Shown: one piece after another, positions 53,111 to 62,208 of the stretch
Position numbering within the stretch: position 1 is the first letter of the stretch
Layout of the letters: each line of letters starts with the position of its first letter
From: Allolobophora icterica
Lineage: Eukaryota; Annelida; Clitellata; Crassiclitellata; Lumbricidae
NCBI GenBank assembly: GCA_963556255.1
Contig: OY744607.1
Location: 55,077,264 to 55,141,263, forward strand
Reading direction: 5' to 3'
DNA length: 64,000 bases
Made by a program: the position numbers and the translations under genes
The notes under the pieces: model-generated
The model's database searches: none
What the model was told of the DNA's origin: nothing
Seen by the model: only the letters and a program-made list of their open reading frames with translations

Positions 53111-55299
53111 ATGGAGACCTTCTACTTCTTCGTCGCCGTTGCTGTGTTGTCGGTGACGCTCGTCAACAGTCTACCACTCCGTCAAAAGTACTCGACGCGT
53201 CTAGAGCAAGAGGTACTTAAACAATTGTAAATAATCTATTTACTTATCTATAATGTTCATAAGTGTGTTCACTCTATTGCAACTTAACTTAGCTTCTTTA
53301 ACTTTGTAGTAATTTTCCTTAGCCATAAAATTATGATAATAATAATATCCTTGTTTAAATTTGTTGTAATCTCCTTACTGCTGTGATGATATCTTCGTTT
53401 AACTTTGTAGTAATTTTCCTGAACCCCGTGGTAATATTTCGTTTAACTTTTTAGTCTGGCTTCCACTACCTTTATACTGTTACAATTTATTTTACCATAT
53501 CTTACTTTCTCCTGTATTAATATCAACATTTGACTGTGGTAACACCGTAACAGCGTATCATATCTTCGTTTATTAAGCAATGACCTTCACTACCATCCCC
53601 TACCATATCTTCCTTTACCTTATTTTGACTTACCTCTTTCTTTACTCTATGGTAACTTTGCTTTTCCTATTCTTCTCTTCTACTTCTAACTTAGCACTTT
53701 ATCGACGAAGGTGTAGTAAAAGTGATTGGGAAACCAATGCAGTTCGTCGTTAAAGTGTTAAAATTCGCTGATTCCAGTTATCTTGACAATTTGTTTCCCT
53801 GTAATAATTGAATACACGGGTGGAATAAAGCACTAAGTACAAAAAAGTCATATCGAGTAAAATCGATATGAAATTTGTTTTTCCAAGTAATGTTTTCCAT
53901 TGATCATTAGAACCAATATGATGTGTTAGTACGTTGCAGTATGCTATTTGACCATGAATTTCGTTATTTTGTCAATAAGAAGTGAGTGGGAGAGCAATCG
54001 GAGCTCAGGAGCCAAGCCATTCCAGATGGAGGCATCAGTGACAGACAAGGACCGTAATTATCTATTATTGTTAGTATTATTATTGCTATCCGTGGTATCT
54101 CAGATGTACACAAACAGTATGTTGTTGTCTTAGAAATGTTGTGTTAAGTAGTCAGGAAGCTGTATAAACAAGCAGTATAACAATATATAACAACAGTATT
54201 GAAACAACATTAGCTGTACTGAAACACTCATTGTAATCAATGATTTTCCCAACAGGAATAAGGCATTTATAAATCTAGCACAGTGTTAATGTAAAGTAAC
54301 TGTTATTGAAAGTTGTCTAAAGCCATGTTATTGTAAAGGTGTTACTGAATCCTCATTGAGTATGACGATAATCCTTAAAAGTGTTACTGCAAAATGTTTC
54401 ACATTGTGATATGAGAAGTACTGTTGAATATTAAAAATGATTTCACTGAATACGAGTTTCTTCATGTTAATATTCTGACTCTGAATCAGAAGTAGGATCT
54501 GACATTTCTCCCAGAAGAAATACTATTCTCTACTGCATTATTATTTGAATAGAAACTATTTTACAAGTATTATCCTAACCGCATTCTTCCTTCGCTTCCT
54601 CGTGTTATCAGACCATAAGTCCTCGTGTTTTGTCCGAATCTTGCCTTTTTCCTTAGCACGACTTGCATTCTGCCTTTCAAATTCCGAATCATTATCATAG
54701 TATTCCGTTTCATCACTAGACTGTGACGAATAATAAGTAATATTGACTTCTGAAGACAAAAAATTAGCGTGCTGAGCCTCTGCGCGAGCGTCCATTTTTG
54801 TTTACGTGTGACTGATAGGGTGCTGCCATACGGCGAATTAAACGTTACTATTTACTGGAATTAATGATCATTAGTACTTTCTTCCATAGATGAGAGACCA
54901 ACCTACAGGAAACACGCGATAAGCGTATAAAAGAAATAATGGCACTTAGTGCTTTATTCCACCCGTGTATTCAATTGTAATTGCGATCGTAATTGTAAAT
55001 GGGAAATTTATAAAAGCGCCACTCAACGATTCAGAGACGAACTTCCCACTTTTAGGAGTACTTCGAGAAATACGGTTACTACGACATCTGTTTGGAAGTC
55101 TCGACCTCGGAAGATGAGAACGAAGGCTATGGAAGGTTCGAAGGAGACGCCTTAGAACCAGGTCAATTCGCGGATGGAACCGAAGAGGAGAACGCAGACT
55201 CCGGGAAACCGGTTGATCCAGACGAAGAACGCTTCTGGAGGGTTGTGATATGCTTCCAGAGAAAGTTTGGTCTGCGACAAACCGGTGAGCAACAACAAT

Positions 55300-55372
<73 letters not shown>

Positions 55373-57067
55373 AACTGATTCTTTGATTCATTCGATTAGT
55401 TAAAGCTCTCGCCTTGTAACACGGAGAGAACGAACTCTAGCCTCCTTCCTTTCGACGGTTACTGTGTAGGGATCTTGAGCAAGTCCTCCACTCACAATTA
55501 CTCAGCGCCATCGATTGATGCTTTGTCAATAGATAGTGGCGCTTAATAAATGCGTAATAATAATAAATTGTGAACTAATTCATCTTATCTGACCTGACTT
55601 TACCTAACATTGCATTATTCATCTCCGCTTAGCGTACATTAGTTACATTACGTTAGATTAAATTAACTTACCTTACATTAATTAACTTACCTTATATTTA
55701 TTTACCTTAAATTAAGTGAACTTACCTTACATTAACATACTTTACATTACTTTTACTTACCTTACATTAACTTTCTTTACATTCTTGCATACCTGACATA
55801 TGTCTAACTTGTTTTACATTACCCTAACCTTAAGTTGCCTGAACCTACCTGACGTTATATTACTTCACTTCATATCGCATCCCCTTCACTTGCAATTTAT
55901 CTGACCACTCAGGCGTGGTGGATGAAGCGACGCGTGAAATGATGGAACTTCAGGAAAACGATCTTAGCGAAGACTTACTCAAGCGTAGGAAAAGATTCGT
56001 CAAACTCGGTAAGTAGAGCAACATTTCGTAATCGTAATTGTAAACGTTAACTCCAAATTTCTAAAGCGCTACGCTAAAGCTAAGCGCAGAACACCAGCTT
56101 ATTCACGAGAGCTGCGTCTAGCCAGAGTGGTTGTCCAGAGATTCAAGTGAGGATACCAGTCTGGCTACCGGAGAGACCAGAGAGAGGAGGCTGAGGAATT
56201 GCTAAGGGTGGTAAGAATGAGAGATCTTGGAAAGGGGAGGATTGGATGAATTAGAGTACGAATTTTTTGTTTCTTTAGATTTAAATTATCACAACTTACA
56301 AGTAAATATGCAGAATAGCGGATGAATGTAGGATTATGCTAAGTACCGAATAACACCTCCAAACCTTAGCAACAGCACCACAAGCAAATATAATGGTAAC
56401 TAGCCAGGGCAATTTCTTTAGAGATTTCTGCCCAACCTACACCTCCAAGCCAACTCAGCTACAATGAGTACACTGACCGTACACTATCGGTGAGAATATG
56501 AGACATCGAAGAAGAGAACTGACCATCCGCCTTAATATTCCTAGGCTAAGAAAATAAAGTCGCATCTTAATACCCATGGCTGCCTCTCAGGCTAGCTTAA
56601 GGGACTACGATTTTTTCCAAAGCCTAGTAAATCGTAATTATAAACTCGAAATTTATAAAGAGCTCTTCTTAAGCCAAGGATAGGGTACATTTATTCACGA
56701 GAGCTGCATTGTGTCAGCGTAGAAGTTTGTAAATAAGTAAAAGTAAAGTTCTTGCGTCTACGTTTGAGGTAATAACGTTTACAGGCGTGTGGAACAAAGC
56801 GGCAGTTACGTACTTCATCAAAAATTACGATGTAAATCACAAGAAAACGAGCATTACTGATCAGGTCATCAGATCTGAAATTCAACGGGCAATCAAGGTA
56901 ACATTTCATTCGTTTCTTCGATCACTCATTCACTGTAAATCGATTTGTAAAGCGCAGCAGATTCTACTGAAGTGAATCTAACAACCGATACGATGACTTA
57001 ATTAGAGGAGTGATTGATTTAAAAAAATTTATTTACTTAATATATTTCCCAATGACAAAACTATACG

Positions 57068-57118
<51 letters not shown>

Positions 57119-57131
57119 GTTGTTGTTGTTG

Positions 57132-57178
<47 letters not shown>

Positions 57179-57211
57179 TTATTATTATTATTATTGTGAC
57201 AAAACTATACG

Positions 57212-57243
<32 letters not shown>

Positions 57244-57949
57244 CATTATTATTATTATTATTATTATGATTAGTATTATTATTATTATTATTGTCATCAT
57301 TGTCATCATTGTTATTATTGTCATCATCATCATTAATACTATTATCATTATTATCAGTGCCTTTTTCTAGAATTGAACAATTAGACCCCTATGGAAGCGC
57401 TCATTCGATGGCGAAGCCCGAGGAAATCGAAGGTGGGGCTTGGGGAGGGGTCTTGGTGAACAATTAGATGAACTTGCTCAAAGTCCATACACAGTTACTG
57501 TCTCCGTAGACTATGCCTTACAGTAAATGTAATTGCAATTGGTCACTTCTATTGCGCCGGTGTCTAATGCACAAAGCGTCAACCGATGGCGCACCAAGAC
57601 TAAGCCTTAATCAGTGCGAGTGTAGCTACCACTCCTTTTGCTGTTTGTAATCTCCAACGTTTTGAGAGAAAAAAGAACAATTTAAGTCCAATTTCAAAGA
57701 GTGGTGAAGAATTTAACTCAAATTAAAAATTGATTTTGGTTTAGGCGTGGACGGACGTGTCAAACTTGAAGGTCACTGAGCTGAACTCAACGTCGGCTGA
57801 CATTGTGATTGGGTTCTACCCGGACGATCACGGGGACCAGCGCTTCGTGAGCGGAAGTCTCGCCCACACTTACACGCCAGGAGGAAGTGCAATTTCTGGA
57901 GACATGCACCTGAAAGCCGATGTTGCTTTTACGGCCTTCACCTACGATG
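53111..57949 (+). CDS. Matrix metalloproteinase, copy 2 (exons 1-5 only in window)
   Basis: Exons 53111-53212, 55056-55284, 55913-56008, 56785-56897 and 57745-57949 match copy 1 exon for exon, with identical lengths and phases and no frameshift or stop. Signal peptide, acidic prodomain insert, FQRKFGLRQTG and the furin site (KRRKR) are kept, and the cysteine switch is again missing. Exon 5 keeps HGD, LAHTY and GDMHL. The exon bearing HExxHxxGxxH is not found between 57949 and 64000. Similarity to unit 1 ends at 60588, and viral-type ORFs follow from 61041. Either exons 6-7 lie beyond a large insertion, or the copy is 3'-truncated and cannot make an active protease. Exon 5 has 10 amino-acid changes but only 2 silent codon differences from copy 1. 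Confidence 0.85.
53810..54972 (-). mobile_element. DNA transposon (1,163 bp) in MMP copy 2 intron 1
   Basis: Inverted ends GAATACACGGGTGGAATAAA and TTTATTCCACCCGTGTATTC, flanked by AATT on both sides. Copy 1 has the uninterrupted site (TAATAATTGTAATTG at 37318). A 79-codon - strand ORF (54556-54795, MDARAEAQHANF to HEDLWSDNTRKRRKNA) may be the start of its protein. W-x2-N-x-RK-x3-N is reminiscent of several arthropod and marine transposon ORFs, but I cannot name the superfamily. Confidence 0.82.
54980..55053 (-). mobile_element. LINE-B tail at the exon 2 acceptor, copy 2
   Basis: Counterpart of 37325-37398. AAGCGCCACTCAACGATTC ends shortly before the acceptor ACTTTTAG. Confidence 0.58.
55297..55565 (+). 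mobile_element. (GATT)n and SINE-3 in MMP copy 2 intron 2
   Basis: GATT repeats 55297-55372, SINE-3 to GCTTAATAAATGCGTAATAA near 55560. Confidence 0.65.
56025..56615. mobile_element. LINE-A (-) and SINE-1 (+) fragments
   Basis: 56025-56260 and 56400-56615 are the paralogues of 38540-38775 and 38925-39130. Confidence 0.7.
57068..57330. repeat. (ATT)n microsatellite block
   Basis: ATT with GTT and ATC islands. The phrase GACAAAACTATACGAGT occurs twice (57052 and 57198), showing a local duplication of about 146 bp. Confidence 0.9.
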
Positions 57950-57983
57950 GTAAGAGTTTATGACGGAGGATAGATGAATGGTA

Positions 57984-59225
57984 GGGTCCTTGCTGGTAAA
58001 GCGAACCAGTTTGGTTTAAAGTGCAGTACAGACGCTAATTTTGTACAACTATGGTAAATGACCTATACCAATTGAAAGAGAGCTTCATCAACTATCTAAG
58101 CACTTAATATCTAAAGCAAAACGTAAAACTTAACAGGCTAAAAATTCAACAGTCCAATATTTAGGCTATGCCTAGGCTAATTATGCCACTGTCATTTTGT
58201 GTGCCATTGTCGTCATAGGGTCTACAGTCAGCCACTGTCTGCACAGCTGACACAGATATAGGCCTACGAGCTTTGTCATCTAGACCCTGATAATCATAAT
58301 GAAACCAAACCAGACACTGGTGACAGAATCCATTTTTGCTTATATTTATCATCGCAGCAGCACACTCTGCACACCCCACATGGCACTATACTCATAAAAT
58401 ACTGTAGCGTATACTCACCTCTAATTTGTTTCTGAGACCTCTAGAGACCATATACTCACCTCACAAAATATTATTTTATATTTATTTATACTAAAATACT
58501 GTAGCGTATACTCACTTCTAATAATTTTGTTTCTGAGACCTCTAGAGACCATATACTCACCTCACAAAATCTTTATATTTATTTATACTAAAATACTGTA
58601 GCGTATACTTACCTCTAATTTTTTTCTGAAAACTAACCGATAGCGTGTACTCACCTCTAATTTTACAACTACAACCCTGCTTAAATTTAATTTGCCATCT
58701 GTATTTACACAACACAACAATATAGTAATAGGCTTACTACATGAAATAGGCCATATAAGGTAAAGTGAACCATGGTTCGCTTTTTCAGAATACAGCAAGT
58801 TCGGTTTACCTAACAGCTAAGGTAAAGCGAACCACACCATGTTACCACAGCCACGTCACATATTATCGCTCGCATGCACTTGGAATCTATGTTTTTATAA
58901 ACTACATCGGACTCGCTTGCATTGTCGACAGTAGTTTGAAAAACAGAAATATGACTGCACGTGCCGTAAACAAAAGTCAAACAGCCGGAAAAATATAAAG
59001 TTTAGCGACAAACGTCAAAAGGCGTGACACGTGGAAAGTAATTTGCACACGAATTTTAGATTTCGTTTCAATAAGGTCCGATGTCGTGTTTATATTATGC
59101 ATAGATATTAGACCAATGAGCGAGAACATCCACAGACAGGTTAACGACTACTAGGCCGTGGTAGAGTTCCTCGTAATGAAATTTGGTTCGCTTTACATGA
59201 TGGTTCGCTTTACCTGCAAGCACCC
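57984..59225 (-). mobile_element. DNA transposon (1,242 bp), TA target duplication
   Basis: Inverted ends GGGTCCTTGCTGGTAAAGCG and CGCTTTACCTGCAAGCACCC, flanked by TA. Copy 1 has the empty site GAATGATAACACTC near 40723. Inside are three copies of ACTGTAGCGTATACTCACCT (58400-58620) and a - strand piece 58379-58161 with a PHD-finger-like CHQCLVWFHYDYQG, probably captured and decayed. Confidence 0.82.
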
Positions 59226-59465
59226 TAACACTCTTTCTCGGAGAACATAAGATCTTGAAAGAAGCTTATATTCTTAAAATTATATATTAATTTTTAAATT
59301 TGTCTACCTATGGTCATAGTCTAATTGCAAGTGGACCACGTTGTTGACTACGCCTGTTGTTTTTGTTCTGACCGTTTTGGGTTGTACGCCAACATTCGTT
59401 TTTTTATCTGGTGGAAAAATGAAAATATTGTTTCAAAGCCGCTGTTCCATAAGATCTTATAATTG

Positions 59466-59473
59466 TACTGTCA

Positions 59474-59559
<86 letters not shown>

Positions 59560-60285
59560 TATTCTTTAATGAACGCTAGCAAACGCACAGCGCTTTACAT
59601 ACAATATTATACAGCGAGGAAAGAAAATAGAACAATGAAGTAATAAAAACGTTAGAATTAGATCATAAATGAAATAATAGCAAAAGAGCCTAACTGTACG
59701 GCATCCTGCCCAGGAAACCTCGTCGGGTAAGAGAGTCAAATCTAGTGATAACCAGATTATGAGAACGGGGCGCAAATCATACCCGGTCTTTAGAACGAGA
59801 GGTGGAAGAAATGTCATGAAGGAAGAGACTAGGGTTTTAAGAATGCTACTAGAGATCAGCTTTTTTGCAGAGTTCCTCAAAAGTTGGAAAAGAAGGAGGG
59901 AGGTAGCGAAGACGATCCAACTTACGAATATTTGCGCCCAAAATTAATGATCTAGTTCCTGCTTGTTAGCAAAGCCCAACCATACCTGGTAACAGTATAG
60001 CATACGGTTGACAGTTGTGGCACGTATCACGTCATGGATCCTGGGGCCCGAGACCCCGTGTGAAATCAAGATACGATGAGCGTTAAAGGGTTTGCTTTGC
60101 CTTTGTGCTCAGTTTTTGGATATAGGAAGAAAGTCGAAGCTTATCGGTTATCTCAATACCTAGTATTTTTAAGGAAGAGACCCTTGAGATTCCGCATATA
60201 GGTGGTTGACATGATTTAAGGTTCGTCTTGGGCGAAGATAATGTCGCTGGAATTTGAATGGTGAAGATGGAGATTGCTTCTCTGT
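59466..60285 (-). mobile_element. LINE-F 3' part with (TAAG)n tail
   Basis: (TAAG)n at 59466-59557 is the tail read in reverse. On the - strand a broken ORF (59566-60000) reads SVLK-like ILKTLVSSFMTFLPPLV and KTGYDLRP, typical of CR1-type C-termini, with stops. Unit 1 has no insertion here (40960-41000). Confidence 0.75.
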
Positions 60286-60383
60286 TTCAATGTTACTTAC
60301 TGCAGTGTGTCGGTGAACTTGTCAGTAAACGAATATTAGGCCTATTATTGTTATAATAATAATAGGCCTAATATTGCTATTGC

Positions 60384-60430
<47 letters not shown>
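60384..60430. repeat. (ATT)n microsatellite
   Basis: Shared, shorter, with 41030-41128. Confidence 0.9.
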
Positions 60431-60432
<2 letters not shown>

Positions 60433-60589
60433 TGTTGAAAGTAGCCTGTCTTCCTGTGTTTCTGTCTGTGTGTCTTTCTGTATGTCTGTGAGTGCAGGCT
60501 ATGTGTGTGTCTGTCTGTTCGTCTCTCTGCCTGTTTGCCTGTCTGTCTGTCAAGTGTTGAGGAAACCTGACAGATAGATGAATGAGTAG

Positions 60590-61038
60590 ATTAGAAGTGG
60601 GGTTTTGAAATCATGCGCTACAAAAAGCTGCTTGATATAAAGACTGCCTCTACAGAAAAAAGGGTCCACAGAGGCCTACAGGACCCACAGACCCTTATCA
60701 CAGATCGCTTTCCAAGCAGTGTCTGTGGCTATCGTGGCTTAGAAGTCTTTTGAATCATGGTGTTAAGTAGATCTTTAAAACAGGCTCAATGGAAGTGATT
60801 TGATATAAAGTCTCTAAGCCGATTCGGCCAAGGCCAAAAAATCGGATCATGGATTGCCTTAACACATCAAACCGTGAAAGTGTCGTTTGCTGCCGGCCGA
60901 GACCCTCCCACGAGGCCGGCTCAAACGCAAATGAAACTCATTTGCGAGTGTGGTGGTAAACATTGTAGCCCACTAATCGTACGGCGGTGGCGCGCTAGGA
61001 ATTACAGACTCACTACTCCAACCACCTACGATGAAAAC
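60590..61038. other. Boundary between MMP duplication and virus-like element
   Basis: Similarity to unit 1 stops near 60588. From about 60880 the sequence is GC-richer, with short inverted repeats (GCCGGCCGAGACC / GAGGCCGGC and GCAAATGAAACTCATTTGC). The element's end could be near 60880, where AGTGTCGTTTGC starts, but without the other end I cannot fix it. Confidence 0.4.
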
Positions 61039-61039
61039 T

Positions 61040-61045
61040 TTTATT
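61040..61045 (-). terminator. Poly(A) signal overlapping a stop codon
   Basis: AATAAA on the - strand contains the TAA that ends the 201-aa ORF. This economy is common in compact animal DNA viruses and supports eukaryotic-type transcription of the block. Confidence 0.6.
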
Positions 61046-61646
61046 TTGAGGTTCGCGGACAAGTCCCAGTGCTGGTTAGTTTCTTTATTAGTTCCGCCAC
61101 CATGTCGTCTTTGCTTTGACTCGGCAACTCTTTTTTTCCGCTCTTGCTTTGTATATCACGTTTCATCGTTCTATATTTTTCCTCCTCTCCCAGAATAAGT
61201 TTATATTCATCGTCGCTTATAGCTGTGTCTTCTAACGCCCGAGAAATATGGTCATGAACTGTGTTTAGCTTACTTTCCGCCAAAATACAAATTTCGTCGT
61301 GTTTTGAAGCTTTAGCAACAAACGATCGGCTAACAACATTTCCAATAATATCCAGAAAACTCGTCGCTATGGCCAAACTCTCCAGAACAATACCAGGAAT
61401 AAAACCAATACCAGTGGCTAACATAGCTGCCCCACCCACCCCAGTTCCAAGACTAACCAGAGCAAGGCCGGCCGAGGCCCCATTAGCCACATCTACAACC
61501 CTCTTATACTTCTTACACAGTTGTCCCCGACTTATCGCCTCAGATCTCAGGAAGGCTTCTATTTCGCCAATCTTCTGCAGACGAAATGTTTGCGACGTCG
61601 TGTCTGACGAAATTGTTGACTCCATAAGCGGTGGGTACAAAGACAT
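61041..61646 (-). CDS. 201-aa virus-like protein with hydrophobic segment
   Basis: A single open frame from the ATG at 61646 to a TAA at 61041. Residues 1-50 are hydrophilic (IEAFLRSEAISRGQLCKKY). Residues about 55-108 are Gly/Ala-rich and hydrophobic (GLALVSLGTGVGGAAMLATG, IVLESLAIATSFLDIIGN), enough for two membrane passes or a buried hairpin. A charged helical part follows (KHDEICILAESKLNT, AISDDEYKLILGEEEKYRTM) and a Lys-rich end. I recall similar uncharacterised proteins from cnidarian and other invertebrate genomes, but cannot name a family. It starts 7 bases after the stop of the 181-aa ORF, and its own stop lies inside an AATAAA. Confidence 0.7.
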   Translation of the reverse strand: MSLYPPLMESTISSDTTSQTFRLQKIGEIEAFLRSEAISRGQLCKKYKRVVDVANGASAGLALVSLGTGVGGAAMLATGIGFIPGIVLESLAIATSFLDIIGNVVSRSFVAKASKHDEICILAESKLNTVHDHISRALEDTAISDDEYKLILGEEEKYRTMKRDIQSKSGKKELPSQSKDDMVAELIKKLTSTGTCPRTSK

Positions 61647-61653
61647 AGTTTTT

Positions 61654-62199
61654 TTATAGTTGCTCTATCAGTAACGTTACGTTTAACTCAATAGTTGAAG
61701 TACTTAAAACACCTCTCTTTTTTCCTTCAATTCTGAAACTGGTTTGTCCTGGAATGAATATTGCCCTAGCTGCATCAAATTGCCCACTTAGAACGTCGAT
61801 TGTACGATCAATGCTACCCGCGACTGTTATAACGCGAACTGACGCATCACCGGTACTAACACCAAACATTGTAAGCCTCCAGAATCCGCGGTCTAAAGAC
61901 ACCGTCTCATTGTTAGTTTGCAACGTGATACAAGGATAGCGCGCCGCGGTCAATGGAAGCGTTTGCCACGAACTTAGAGTCACAGTTTTGGTCGCTGTGT
62001 AAATATCGCGGCTGTGATAATCGTCCGAAACGAAATCGATGTGGATTTGGGGAACCGCGGCTAACATATCTGCGGTGGGCTTAGGGATAGTATATCCCCA
62101 GTTGGTTAGTCCAACCAAATCATCGAGGTTGTACTTGTGCATATTTGTTTCTCCTTTTTGCCGGAGATAGCCCCGAATCTTGTAGTGTGAGTCGGCCAT
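61654..62199 (-). CDS. 181-aa virus-like protein, possible virion component
   Basis: ATG at 62199 to TAA at 61654, no intron. It begins MADSHYKIRGYLRQKG and continues LDDLVGLTNWGYTIPKPTAD. The rest alternates short polar and hydrophobic segments as in a beta-sandwich (YTATKTVTLSSWQTLP, FRIEGKKRGVLSTSTIEL). No catalytic motif, signal peptide or membrane segment is visible. Its position directly after a tail-fibre-like gene suggests a structural or attachment protein, which is an inference. No Shine-Dalgarno sequence stands before the start. Confidence 0.68.
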   Translation of the reverse strand: MADSHYKIRGYLRQKGETNMHKYNLDDLVGLTNWGYTIPKPTADMLAAVPQIHIDFVSDDYHSRDIYTATKTVTLSSWQTLPLTAARYPCITLQTNNETVSLDRGFWRLTMFGVSTGDASVRVITVAGSIDRTIDVLSGQFDAARAIFIPGQTSFRIEGKKRGVLSTSTIELNVTLLIEQL

Positions 62200-62208
62200 T
62201 ATTAAGTC

